From: an uncultured beta proteobacterium
GTDB lineage: Bacteria > Pseudomonadota > Gammaproteobacteria > Burkholderiales > Burkholderiaceae_C
Assembly (NCBI GenBank): GCA_903870955.1
Contig: CAIQEX010000157.1
Span: 1 to 9,098 of the forward strand
DNA length: 9,098 bases
Reading direction: 5' to 3'
The position numbers and the translations under genes are program-made. Under the pieces are notes generated by a model. That model worked only from the letters and a program-made list of their open reading frames with translations. It searched no databases and was not told the origin of the DNA. Positions 1 to 6,817 of this stretch are shown one piece after another (position 1 is the first letter of the stretch; each line of letters begins with the position of its first letter).

Positions 1-258
1 CATGAAATCTGGATGGCCGAAGGCGGCTTCCTGACACCGCACAAGGGCGTGGATCTGGCCAAGTACAAGACGCCAGCGCTCAAGAAGCAAGGCGAGATTC
101 TGCTGGGTGCCACCACCTTCCGTTTTGACGGTTCCGACCTGATGCCCGGCGCCGTGGGAGCTGGCAGTTTCTGGAAGGGCATGGTCAATTACTCCGGCGG
201 TGCTTCAGCCAAGGAAGTGGCAGACGAAATCCAGAAGAGCTGGGACGCCATCAAGTAA
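1..258 (+). CDS. aglE: Alpha-glucoside ABC transporter solute-binding protein, C-terminal fragment
   Basis: This is the last 85 codons of a gene entering from the left edge, ending at TAA 256-258. The frame is open to base 1, so the ATG at 13 is internal. The visible C-terminus contains segments such as GGFLTPHKGVDLAKY and FDGSDLMPGAVGAGSFWKG, which I recognise as the C-terminal lobe of AglE-type periplasmic binding proteins for alpha-glucosides (family 1 extracellular solute-binding proteins). The signal peptide and most ligand contacts lie outside the window. In the periplasm it would deliver sucrose, maltose or trehalose-like sugars to the AglF/AglG permease pair encoded just downstream; the gap to aglF is 28 bases, consistent with one operon. 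Substrate identity is inferred from family and neighbours. Confidence 0.85.
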   Translation, partial: HEIWMAEGGFLTPHKGVDLAKYKTPALKKQGEILLGATTFRFDGSDLMPGAVGAGSFWKGMVNYSGGASAKEVADEIQKSWDAIK

Positions 259-286
259 GCATGACCTGTAACGCGAGCTGATCACC

Positions 287-1291
287 ATGAATGACGCATT
301 GATTCAAACGCTCACCGCCGTGGTGGTCAGCATCGCGTTCTGCCTGCTGTACTTTGCGGGCAGTAACTTTCTGCTGGATCGGGTGGTGGATGCCACCTCA
401 GCCAGTCGCAACCGCAAGGAAGGGATCAAGTCCGGCATACGGCCTTGGTTGTTTCTGGCTCCGGCCCTGTTGCTGCTCGGGGTGTATCTGTTCTACCCCT
501 TGTTTGAAACCTTCCGACTGAGTTTTTATGACGCCACGGGCGAAACTTATGTCGGCTTGTCCAATTACACCTGGGTGTTTGTGGACCAGAATTTTTTAAT
601 CACCATCCGTAATAACTTCATGTGGTTGTTGGTGGTGCCAGCCACGGCGACGGCTTTCGGATTGGTGGTCGCGGTATTGGCCGACAAGGTGTGGTGGGGC
701 AACTTCGCCAAGTCGATGGTGTTCATGCCCATGGCCATCAGCTTTGTGGGCGCCAGTGTGATCTGGAAGTTTGTGTTTGACTTCCGTGGACCCGACTCGG
801 AGCAGATCGGTATTCTGAACGCCATGGTCATGGGCATGGGCGCCAAGCCGCAAGCCTGGGTCACGATTCCGTTTTGGAACAACTTTTTCCTGATGGCGAT
901 TCTGGTCTGGATCCAGACCGGTTTTGCCATGGTGATCCTGTCTGCCGCGCTGCGCGGTGTGCCGCAGGACACGATTGAGGCGGCCCGCATTGACGGTGCC
1001 AGCGAACTGCAAATCTTCTTTGAGATCATGGTGCCGCAGGTGATGTCGACCATTCTGGTGGTCTGGACCACCATCACGATTACCGTGCTCAAGGTGTTTG
1101 ACGTGGTCATGGCCATGACCGGTGGCCAATGGGATACCAGCGTGCTGGCCAATCTGATGTACGACTGGATGTTTAGAGGCGGTGGCGATTATGGGCGCAG
1201 CTCCACATTGGCCATGGTGCTGATGTTTGCAGTGATTCCGGTGATGGCCTTCAACATTCGCCGCTTCCGCACCGAAGAGGCACAACGATGA
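287..1291 (+). CDS. aglF: Alpha-glucoside ABC transporter permease AglF (MalF-type)
   Basis: Inner-membrane permease of 334 residues, one half of the translocation pore of a carbohydrate-type ABC importer. Hydrophobic segments are visible at about residues 8-28, 53-73, 111-132, 143-163, 200-222, 254-275 and 305-323. The cytoplasmic coupling (EAA) loop is clear at residues 231-250, beginning [10 protein letters not shown] and ending MVP, the motif that docks on the ABC ATPase. The ATG at 287 has a modest GCGAG ribosome-binding site at 273-277. The stop overlaps the next start (ATGA, 1288-1291), which implies translational coupling with aglG. Neighbours and sequence style point to the rhizobial AglEFGK system for sucrose, maltose and trehalose; exact substrate is inferred. 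No truncation or frameshift is seen. Confidence 0.93.
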   Translation: MNDALIQTLTAVVVSIAFCLLYFAGSNFLLDRVVDATSASRNRKEGIKSGIRPWLFLAPALLLLGVYLFYPLFETFRLSFYDATGETYVGLSNYTWVFVDQNFLITIRNNFMWLLVVPATATAFGLVVAVLADKVWWGNFAKSMVFMPMAISFVGASVIWKFVFDFRGPDSEQIGILNAMVMGMGAKPQAWVTIPFWNNFFLMAILVWIQTGFAMVILSAALRGVPQDTIEAARIDGASELQIFFEIMVPQVMSTILVVWTTITITVLKVFDVVMAMTGGQWDTSVLANLMYDWMFRGGGDYGRSSTLAMVLMFAVIPVMAFNIRRFRTEEAQR

Positions 1292-2466
1292 AAAAATACT
1301 TCACCCTGCCAGCCATCCTGGCGCAGTTGCTGTTGCTGCTGATTGTGGCGACCTGGATCATGCCCACCTTCGGTCTGCTGGTGTCCAGCTTCCGGGAAAA
1401 AGAGCAGTTGGTTTCCAGTGGTTGGTGGACAGCACTCAGCACGCAAACCCGCGCCGATATGCGCCGCACCGGTGGCGCGCAAAGCGTGGTGCAAGAGGGC
1501 GACAAGTGGGTCATCAGTGGACGCTTGTTTGCCGAGGCAGCCCATGTGCGCCTTACAAACTTCTCCCTCACGTCGGCCAAACCGAATCAGTTCGCCGTGG
1601 GCGAGCGCACCGAGATTGCCGACGGTCAGATTTTTGATGACGAAGATGGCAAGCCGGATGGCACGCTGACTGTGGCGGCCGACAGCAGCTACCGCCTGGA
1701 GCTCACCGCGCCCTATGACAAAGACAAAGGCGTGCGCATTTTTTACGTTGCCGAAACGCCGCCGACTTTCAGCACCAACAACTATTCCAAGGTGGTGGCC
1801 TCGGAGGGCGTGGGCCAGGCCTTTTTGAACACCTTTGAGGTGACGATTCCTGCGACTTTCATTCCGATTCTGATTGCCGCCTTTGCTGCCTATGCCTTTA
1901 GCTGGATGCAGTTTCCCGGCCGCAAATGGTTGTTCATCGTGGTGGTGGGGCTGTTGGTGGTGCCACTGCAAATGTCGCTGATTCCCTTGCTGCGCTTGTA
2001 TAACCAGATGGGTGCGGCGCTGGGAATCGAGTCCAAATCCTTCCTGGGCGTGTGGCTGGCGCACTCTGCCTTTGGGCTGCCGTTAGCCATCTACCTGCTG
2101 CGCAACTACATTGCCGCTTTGCCACGCGACATTATTGAGAGCGCCCGCATGGACGGGGCCACGCATTACCAGATATTCACCAGCATCGTGCTGCCGCTGT
2201 CGCTGCCGGCCCTGGCCAGTTTTGCCATCTTCCAGTTCCTCTGGGTGTGGAACGACTTTTTGGTGGCCCTGGTTTTTCTGGGCAAGGCGCCAGAACACAT
2301 CGTGCTCACCATTAAACTCAATGACCTGCTCGGATCACGTGGCGAGAGCTGGGAAATCCTCACCGCCAGCGCCTTTGTTTCTATCGCGGTGCCGGTGATG
2401 GTGTTCTTCTCGCTGCAACGGTTTTTTGTGCGCGGGTTGCTGTCGGGTTCGGTCAAGGGCGGCTAG
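1288..2466 (+). CDS. aglG: Alpha-glucoside ABC transporter permease AglG (MalG-type) with large extracytoplasmic insert
   Basis: Second permease subunit, 392 residues, longer than a typical MalG-type protein (about 280). Hydrophobic segments are visible near residues 10-32, 183-205, 213-235, 252-272, 303-325 and 359-378. The EAA coupling loop lies at residues 284-303, starting [10 protein letters not shown] and ending VLP. The extra length is a hydrophilic block between the first and second membrane segments (about residues 35-180). By topology it should project into the periplasm, where it could contact the binding protein. Such an insert is known for AglG-type permeases, so it supports the name. 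The start overlaps the aglF stop by four bases and has a strong GAAGAGG ribosome-binding site at 1274-1280. The gene ends 18 bases from the end of the opposing GH1 gene. Confidence 0.92.
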   Translation: MKKYFTLPAILAQLLLLLIVATWIMPTFGLLVSSFREKEQLVSSGWWTALSTQTRADMRRTGGAQSVVQEGDKWVISGRLFAEAAHVRLTNFSLTSAKPNQFAVGERTEIADGQIFDDEDGKPDGTLTVAADSSYRLELTAPYDKDKGVRIFYVAETPPTFSTNNYSKVVASEGVGQAFLNTFEVTIPATFIPILIAAFAAYAFSWMQFPGRKWLFIVVVGLLVVPLQMSLIPLLRLYNQMGAALGIESKSFLGVWLAHSAFGLPLAIYLLRNYIAALPRDIIESARMDGATHYQIFTSIVLPLSLPALASFAIFQFLWVWNDFLVALVFLGKAPEHIVLTIKLNDLLGSRGESWEILTASAFVSIAVPVMVFFSLQRFFVRGLLSGSVKGG

Positions 2467-2484
2467 GGCTTTGCAGGCGGGGAG

Positions 2485-3819
2485 TCATTCGCGGAGCAAC
2501 TTTTGCAACAACAAAGCACTGCGCTTCGGTGTTCGTTTTTGGGTATGGAAGTCAACATGCACGATGCCAAAGCGCTGGCTATAGCCATGCGCCCATTCGA
2601 AGTTGTCCATAAGGCTCCACACATAGTAGCCACGGATGTCCGAGCCGGCGCGAATCAGCCCCGCCACCTGTTCGAAATGTGCCAGCAGGTAGTCGCAACG
2701 CATGCCGTCATCAACCGAGCCATGGGCTGGGCCGGTGTTATCGGCGGCTCCGTTCTCGGTAATCCACAGCGGTGGCAGCGGCCACTCGGCTTGCAGGTTT
2801 TGCACCACGCGCGTCAGACCTTCGGGGTAAATCTCCCAGCCAATGTCGGTCAGCGGCTTGGCTGCGCTCGGGTTGACAAAGGTGAAGCCCCGTCCTGCCT
2901 CACGCGCGGTGACCGGGCTCTTGGCAATCGAACGGGTGTAGTAATTCAGGCCCATGAAATCCAGTGGTTGCGCGCAAATGGCCAGGTCGCCCTCGCGCCG
3001 CATAGTGCCGACCGCGCCAATCTGCTGCAACAGTGCATCCGGCCATTCGCGGCCGTACAGCGGGTTCAAAAAGCAATCGTTGCGCTCCCATTCGGCCATG
3101 CGTGTGGCTTGCACATCCTCGGATCTGTCCGTCAGCGGATCGCACAGTTCCGGATTCAGCACGATGCCAAGCAAGGTGCCGGGTTGAACCGAGCGCCAGG
3201 CCTGCATGCCAAGCCCATGGGCCAGCATCAAGTGATGCGCCGCCACCAAGGACTGGGCCCGGTTTTGCACACCCGGTGCAAACACGCCCACGTCATGGCC
3301 CAGAAAAGCCGAGCACCAGGGCTCATTCAGTGTCGCCACACGGGGCAAACGGTCACCCAGATGCCGGGCCACCAGTTCAGCGTATTCGGCAAAGCGGTAG
3401 GCGGTATCACGGTTCAGCCAGCCGCCCTCCAGATGCGCCGGCAAGTCCCAATGGAAAAGGGTGGCGTTGGGCGTGATTCCATGCCGATCCAGCGCGTCCA
3501 GCAGTCGCTTGTAAAAGTCCAAACCGGCTGTATTGGCCTTGTGGTCTACGGTGGTGACGCGCGGCCAGGCAATCGAAAATCGGTAGTGCTTGAATCCCAG
3601 CTCAGCGATCAGGCGAACGTCATCGGCAAAGCGGTGGTAGTGGTCGCAGGCCACTCGCCCGTCACTGGCGTCCTTGATGCGTCCGGGCTGCGTGCAGAAG
3701 GTATCCCAAATGCTGGGTACTTTGCCGTCAGCGGTACTCGCGCCCTCGATCTGAAAAGACGACGTGGCACAACCCCATTCAAAGCGTGCGGGCGACAAAA
3801 GCGGGTCCAAGGCGGGCAT
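2485..3819 (-). CDS. GH1 beta-glucosidase, cytoplasmic
   Basis: Glycoside hydrolase family 1 enzyme of 444 residues, the usual length for bacterial beta-glucosidases, with no signal peptide. It is expected to release glucose from beta-glucosides such as cellobiose in the cytoplasm by a retaining mechanism. Visible family landmarks are the N-terminal FEWGCATSSFQIEGA (residues 13-27, substrate-binding Q23), HWD at 123-125, the acid/base glutamate E166 in TLNEP, the nucleophile E355 in ITENG, and the C-terminal WSLMDNFEWAHGYSQRFGI (401-419) with E408/W409 that bind the sugar. The start was set at the ATG because GAGGA lies eight bases ahead of it; a TTG five codons upstream also opens the frame but overlaps that site. 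It is convergent with aglG and divergent from aglA. Beta- versus related GH1 specificities cannot be separated by eye. Confidence 0.93.
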   Translation of the reverse strand: MPALDPLLSPARFEWGCATSSFQIEGASTADGKVPSIWDTFCTQPGRIKDASDGRVACDHYHRFADDVRLIAELGFKHYRFSIAWPRVTTVDHKANTAGLDFYKRLLDALDRHGITPNATLFHWDLPAHLEGGWLNRDTAYRFAEYAELVARHLGDRLPRVATLNEPWCSAFLGHDVGVFAPGVQNRAQSLVAAHHLMLAHGLGMQAWRSVQPGTLLGIVLNPELCDPLTDRSEDVQATRMAEWERNDCFLNPLYGREWPDALLQQIGAVGTMRREGDLAICAQPLDFMGLNYYTRSIAKSPVTAREAGRGFTFVNPSAAKPLTDIGWEIYPEGLTRVVQNLQAEWPLPPLWITENGAADNTGPAHGSVDDGMRCDYLLAHFEQVAGLIRAGSDIRGYYVWSLMDNFEWAHGYSQRFGIVHVDFHTQKRTPKRSALLLQKLLRE

Positions 3820-3898
3820 TCTATTTATCCTCAAAAATTGCGGGTTCCATTGTCCCGTGGTTTGTCATTTTTCCGTTTTAATTTTCAAGGCTAAGGCA
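3820..3898. promoter_or_regulatory. Divergent intergenic region between GH1 gene and aglA
   Basis: This 79-base gap separates two genes transcribed away from each other and is clearly more AT-rich than the flanking coding DNA, so promoters for both are expected here. I could not find a convincing -35/-10 pair on either strand. TTGTCA (3862-3867) and TTTAAT (3877-3882) on the plus strand are only nine bases apart. I also looked for a LacI-type operator (near-perfect palindrome with a central CG) and found none. An AAGG at 3887-3890 sits eight bases before the aglA start and serves as a moderate ribosome-binding site. The promoter role is inferred from gene orientation. Confidence 0.5.
3828..3832 (-). 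promoter_or_regulatory. Ribosome-binding site of the GH1 gene
   Basis: On the minus strand the sequence reads GAGGA followed by eight bases and then ATG at 3819. This strong Shine-Dalgarno match decides the start in favour of the ATG over the in-frame TTG at 3834, which would place the ribosome-binding site inside the coding sequence. Confidence 0.75.
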
Positions 3899-5554
3899 AT
3901 GCAACTACAAAAGGCTCCCAACGACAACTGGTGGCGCGGTGGGGTGATTTACCAGATTTACCCGCGCAGCTTTGCCGACAGCAATGGCGACGGCATCGGT
4001 GATCTGCAGGGCATTACGGCGCATCTGGATTACGTGGCCAGCTTGGGCGTGGACGGCATTTGGCTGTCACCGTTCTTCAAGAGCCCGATGAAAGACTTTG
4101 GTTACGACGTCAGCGACTATTGCGATGTGGACCCTATGTTCGGCACGCTGGCCGATTTCAAAGTTCTGGTGGACCGGGCCCATGCACTGGGCCTCAAGGT
4201 CATGATCGACCAGGTGCTGTCGCACTGCGCCGACCAACACCCCTGGTTTGTGGAAAGCCGCGCCAGCAAAGACAATCCCAAGGCCGATTGGTTCATCTGG
4301 GCCGATGCCAAGGAAGACGGCAACCCACCCAACAACTGGTTGTCGATTTTTGGTGGCAGCGCGTGGCAATGGGACACGCGGCGTTGCCAGTATTTCATGC
4401 ACAACTTTTTGACCAGTCAGCCGGATTTGAATTTCCACAATCCGGAGGTGCAAATTGTGTTGCTGGAGACGGTGAAGTTCTGGCTCGATTTGGGTGTCGA
4501 CGGTTATCGCCTGGACACCGTGAACTTCTATGTGCACGATGCCCAACTGCGTGACAACCCGCCGCGCGGTCGTCCCGTAGGCGAGGACCCCGCGGTAAAT
4601 GCAGTCAATCCCTACGGCTGGCAATGGCATAAATATGACAAGAGCCAGCCAGAAAACCTGGAGTTCCTGCGCAAGTTGCGCAAGCTTTTGGACCAGTATC
4701 CCAACACCACCATGGTTGGTGAAATCGGGGATGACGATGGACTGGCCCGCCTGGCCGAGTACACGCGCGGTGGCGACAAGCTGCATATGGCCTACTGCTT
4801 TGACTTACTGGGCACTGAGCATTCCTCGACTTTTCTGCACAAATTTCTGAGCCGCTTCGAGAGCATCTCGGAAGGTGGTTGGCCGTGCTGGGCACTCTCC
4901 AACCACGATGTGCCGCGCTTCGCCACGCGCTGGGGTGGCGCTACGCCCGATGCCGCAATGTTGCGACTGTCAGCAGCGATGCAAACCAGTCTGCGTGGTT
5001 CGTCCTGCATTTATCAGGGCGATGAATTGGGTCTGCCCGAGGTGGCCATCGCTTTCGAGGACTTGCAGGACCCCTACGGCATCACCATGTGGCCAGAGTT
5101 CAAGGGGCGCGACGGATGTCGCACGCCGATGCCGTGGGTTGGCAGTGCGCCCGATTTGGGTTTTGCGCCTGCAGGAGCGAATGCTGCAAAACCGTGGTTG
5201 CCGGTTGCCGAAACCCATCGCGCACTGGCAGCGGATACGCAGGAGGCTGCGGCGGATTCGTTGCTGAAGTTCTATCGCAACCTGTTGCACTGGCGCAAGA
5301 CACAACCCGCGATTCTGCATGGCGACATGCAGTTGCTGGAGGTTCATCCGCAGGTGTTTGCGTTTGTGCGCGCCACCGATGTACAGCGGGTGTTGTGCGT
5401 ATTCAACTTCAGCGGCCAGCCAGCGCAGTTCGCATTGCCACTGGATTGCCAAGGCGCGCGTGTGCTGGTCGAAAGCGGCCTGAGCGGAGCAACAATTGGC
5501 CCTGCCAGCGTAGACCTCGCCCCTTGGGGCGGGTTGTTTGCGCAACTCGCCTGA
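3899..5554 (+). CDS. aglA: GH13 alpha-glucosidase AglA
   Basis: Cytoplasmic alpha-glucosidase of glycoside hydrolase family 13, 551 residues, expected to hydrolyse sucrose, maltose or related alpha-glucosides imported by AglEFGK. The conserved regions appear in order: YQIYPRSFADSNGDGIGDLQGI (residues 18-39); region I IDQVLSH (103-109) running into DQHPWF, typical of the AglA-type subgroup; region II DGYRLDTVN with nucleophile D206; region III MVGEIG with acid/base E275; region IV SNHD with the third carboxylate D337. The C-terminal about 100 residues form the usual beta-sandwich domain. The start was set at ATG 3899 (AAGG eight bases upstream). The frame stays open to 3764, but that would run through the opposing GH1 gene start and add 45 residues before the recognisable N-terminus. 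No signal peptide. Residue C110 after region I is often a small hydroxyl residue in relatives. It probably shares a transcript with the regulator gene 19 bases downstream. Confidence 0.94.
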   Translation: MQLQKAPNDNWWRGGVIYQIYPRSFADSNGDGIGDLQGITAHLDYVASLGVDGIWLSPFFKSPMKDFGYDVSDYCDVDPMFGTLADFKVLVDRAHALGLKVMIDQVLSHCADQHPWFVESRASKDNPKADWFIWADAKEDGNPPNNWLSIFGGSAWQWDTRRCQYFMHNFLTSQPDLNFHNPEVQIVLLETVKFWLDLGVDGYRLDTVNFYVHDAQLRDNPPRGRPVGEDPAVNAVNPYGWQWHKYDKSQPENLEFLRKLRKLLDQYPNTTMVGEIGDDDGLARLAEYTRGGDKLHMAYCFDLLGTEHSSTFLHKFLSRFESISEGGWPCWALSNHDVPRFATRWGGATPDAAMLRLSAAMQTSLRGSSCIYQGDELGLPEVAIAFEDLQDPYGITMWPEFKGRDGCRTPMPWVGSAPDLGFAPAGANAAKPWLPVAETHRALAADTQEAAADSLLKFYRNLLHWRKTQPAILHGDMQLLEVHPQVFAFVRATDVQRVLCVFNFSGQPAQFALPLDCQGARVLVESGLSGATIGPASVDLAPWGGLFAQLA

Positions 5555-5573
5555 TCTGACACCGAAAGTACCC

Positions 5574-6587
5574 ATGAACATCAAAGCTCTGGCCAAGGAA
5601 CTTGGACTCTCCACGTCCACGGTCAGCCGCGCTTTGAATGGCTACCAGGATGTCAATGAGGCGACGCGCAAGCGCGTGGAGGAGGCCGCCAGAACCGTGG
5701 GTTACAAAGCCAACGCCGGTGCGCGCCGATTGGTGCGGGGCAGCACCGAGGCCATTGGCATCGTCTACTCGGCAGCGGTGGAAAACCTGGGTAATCCGCA
5801 GTTCCTGGATATGGCGGGCGGTCTGTCAGAGCGCCTGCATACGCAGCACTTCGATTTGATGCTGGCGGTGGCGAGTGACGAGCAGGATCTGGACATCTAC
5901 GACCGCCTGTTTCGAGGCGGCAGGGTGGATGCCGTGGTGGTGCCCAACACCCGTGTGGAAGACGCACGAGTGAACTTTTTGATCGAAAGAGGCTATCCCT
6001 TTCTGGCCTATGGCCGCACCGGAGACTGCAGCAACTATTCGTGGTTTGACTTTGACAACGAAGCCGGCAGCAGGTTGGCAGTGCGGCACCTCGCAGCCCT
6101 GGGTCACCAGCGCATCGCCTATGTGCACTCGCCCCTGGCGCTCAACTTTGCGGTTCAGCGCCACCATGGCTTTTTGCTGGGGCTGCAGGAGGCAGGGCTC
6201 TCCTTCGATTCGGCCTGGCTGGCCGGGCCGGCGGTGGATCGGCGCAGCGGCCACCAGGCAGCGCATTCCTTAATGGGCTTGCCGAACGCGCCCACAGCCA
6301 TTGTGGTGGACAACAATTTGGGTGGAATCGGTGTACTGCGCGGGCTGCTGGACAGGGGCCTTGTGTTGGGGAAGGACGTTTCAGTCGTGGTGCACGGTGT
6401 CATCCCCTCGGACACTTTGCTGGCGGGGGTGGACGTAACTACCGTGACCCAACCCACGGCAGAAACCACCGGCGAAACCATGGCCGACATGGTGCTGCAA
6501 GTGTTGCGGGCCCCTGAGCAGGGTCCATTTCAGTTGCTGCGCCAGCCCGCGCTGGTGCTGGGGCAAACCTCTGGAAGCCCGGCTTAA
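5574..6587 (+). CDS. aglR: LacI-family transcriptional regulator of the alpha-glucoside locus (AglR-like)
   Basis: LacI/GalR-family repressor of 337 residues. The N-terminal helix-turn-helix is textbook: IKALAKELGLSTSTVSRALNG at residues 3-23, followed by helix 3 (VNEATRKRVEEAARTVGY) and the hinge region around residues 46-58 (NAGARRLVRGS). Residues 60-337 form the periplasmic-binding-protein-like effector domain with IGIVYS, RRSGHQAA and VVDNNLGGIG segments. The ATG at 5574 was chosen because it places the DNA-binding domain at the usual distance from the N-terminus; an ATG at 5538 would add 12 residues and overlap aglA. The ribosome-binding site of the chosen start is weak (GAAAG, 5564-5568), and the 19-base gap suggests coupling to aglA. 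By context it probably represses the agl genes and is released by an imported sugar; effector and operator are not visible, and the symbol rests on neighbours. Confidence 0.88.
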   Translation: MNIKALAKELGLSTSTVSRALNGYQDVNEATRKRVEEAARTVGYKANAGARRLVRGSTEAIGIVYSAAVENLGNPQFLDMAGGLSERLHTQHFDLMLAVASDEQDLDIYDRLFRGGRVDAVVVPNTRVEDARVNFLIERGYPFLAYGRTGDCSNYSWFDFDNEAGSRLAVRHLAALGHQRIAYVHSPLALNFAVQRHHGFLLGLQEAGLSFDSAWLAGPAVDRRSGHQAAHSLMGLPNAPTAIVVDNNLGGIGVLRGLLDRGLVLGKDVSVVVHGVIPSDTLLAGVDVTTVTQPTAETTGETMADMVLQVLRAPEQGPFQLLRQPALVLGQTSGSPA

Positions 6588-6645
6588 CCTGCCATTTCAG
6601 GGCATTACTCTGGCCTTATCCGCACCTTCACCCCAAGGTTGCCCC
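6588..6645. other. Intergenic spacer after aglR
   Basis: Noncoding stretch between the aglR stop and the ahcY -10 box. There is no stem followed by a T-run that would qualify as an intrinsic terminator for aglR. It does contain a short perfect inverted repeat, ACCTT (6624-6628) and AAGGT (6635-6639), separated by six bases, over the expected -35 position of the ahcY promoter. Confidence 0.5.
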
Positions 6646-6651
6646 TATAAT
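6646..6651 (+). promoter_or_regulatory. ahcY promoter -10 box
   Basis: A perfect TATAAT hexamer. With the usual spacing, transcription would start near 6657-6659, which is exactly where the first base-paired nucleotide of the SAH riboswitch lies, so promoter and aptamer fit together. No good -35 hexamer is seen 16-18 bases upstream (CACCTT at a 17-base spacer). Confidence 0.75.
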
Positions 6652-6656
6652 GCGGA

Positions 6657-6741
6657 CTTCCGAGGAGCGTTGCAGTTCACAACAGTGAACGAGGCTCGGA
6701 CCCGGTGGCAGCAATAGCCACCGTTTCAACGGCGCTCACCC
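6657..6741 (+). promoter_or_regulatory. SAH riboswitch aptamer upstream of ahcY
   Basis: Near-consensus S-adenosylhomocysteine riboswitch. Helix P1 pairs TCCGAG (6659-6664) with CTCGGA (6695-6700). P2 pairs GTTCAC (6675-6680) with GTGAAC (6685-6690) around an AACA loop. P4 pairs CGGTGGC (6703-6709) with GCCACCG (6717-6723) around AGCAATA. The pseudoknot pairs GAGCG (6665-6669) with CGCTC (6733-6737). Conserved single-stranded stretches of the class (GAGGAGCG, AGGCTCGG, GGTGGCAGCAA, ACGGCGCTCACC) are present. This class binds SAH, discriminates against SAM, and turns on SAH-recycling genes when SAH rises; ahcY, directly downstream, is its classic target. The element sits immediately after a TATAAT box. 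Confidence 0.95.
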
Positions 6742-6761
6742 ACTGCATGTGTCGGGTGAGC
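6734..6761 (+). promoter_or_regulatory. Riboswitch expression-platform hairpin that competes with the pseudoknot
   Basis: GCTCACCC (6734-6741) is perfectly complementary to GGGTGAGC (6754-6761), giving an eight-base-pair stem with a 12-base loop. Its 5' arm includes four of the five bases (6734-6737) that close the aptamer pseudoknot with 6665-6669, so the two structures cannot coexist. There is no T-run after the stem, so it is not an intrinsic terminator; control would be at translation or another step. The structure is read directly from the sequence; its role as the switch is inferred. Confidence 0.7.
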
Positions 6762-6785
6762 CCATTCAAAGTTCCCTGTGCATTC

Positions 6786-6817
6786 GGTGGCTTTCAAATT
6801 TACTTTTGGAGTGAACC
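6786..6817 (+). promoter_or_regulatory. ahcY ribosome-binding site and possible hairpin covering it
   Basis: The Shine-Dalgarno sequence GGAG (6808-6811) lies six bases before the ahcY ATG. TTTCAAA (6792-6798) can pair with TTTGGAG (6805-6811), allowing two G-U pairs, around a six-base loop. GGT (6786-6788) can pair with ACC (6815-6817) across a 3x3 internal loop. This would bury the whole ribosome-binding site, but the stem is weak and AT-rich. The Shine-Dalgarno assignment is firm; the hairpin is a suggestion. Confidence 0.55.

Noticed and set aside
2467..2484. A bidirectional terminator between aglG and the GH1 gene.
   Set aside because: The 18-base gap contains no inverted repeat with a T-run on either strand.
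2503..3894. A 463-codon open frame on the plus strand, antisense to the GH1 gene.
   Set aside because: The minus-strand frame carries all GH1 catalytic motifs and a good ribosome-binding site. The plus-strand translation has no recognisable domain and is rich in His, Arg and Gln, as expected for the complement of a GC-rich gene.
3764..3898. A 45-codon upstream extension of aglA.
   Set aside because: It would overlap the start of the divergent GH1 gene, and the extension does not resemble the GH13 N-terminus. ATG 3899 has its own ribosome-binding site and places WWRGGVIYQIYPRSF at the usual distance from the start.
3820..3898. A LacI-type operator in the divergent gap between the GH1 gene and aglA.
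   Set aside because: I checked the CG-centred positions in the AT-rich gap and none has matching half-sites beyond two or three bases.
5538..5573. A 12-residue N-terminal extension of the LacI-family regulator.
   Set aside because: LacI-family proteins begin the helix-turn-helix within a few residues of the start, and the ATG at 5574 gives that. The upstream ATG would overlap aglA.
6588..6645. An intrinsic terminator after aglR.
   Set aside because: Only short weak inverted repeats (four to five bases) are present and no T-run follows, so read-through or Rho-dependent termination cannot be excluded.
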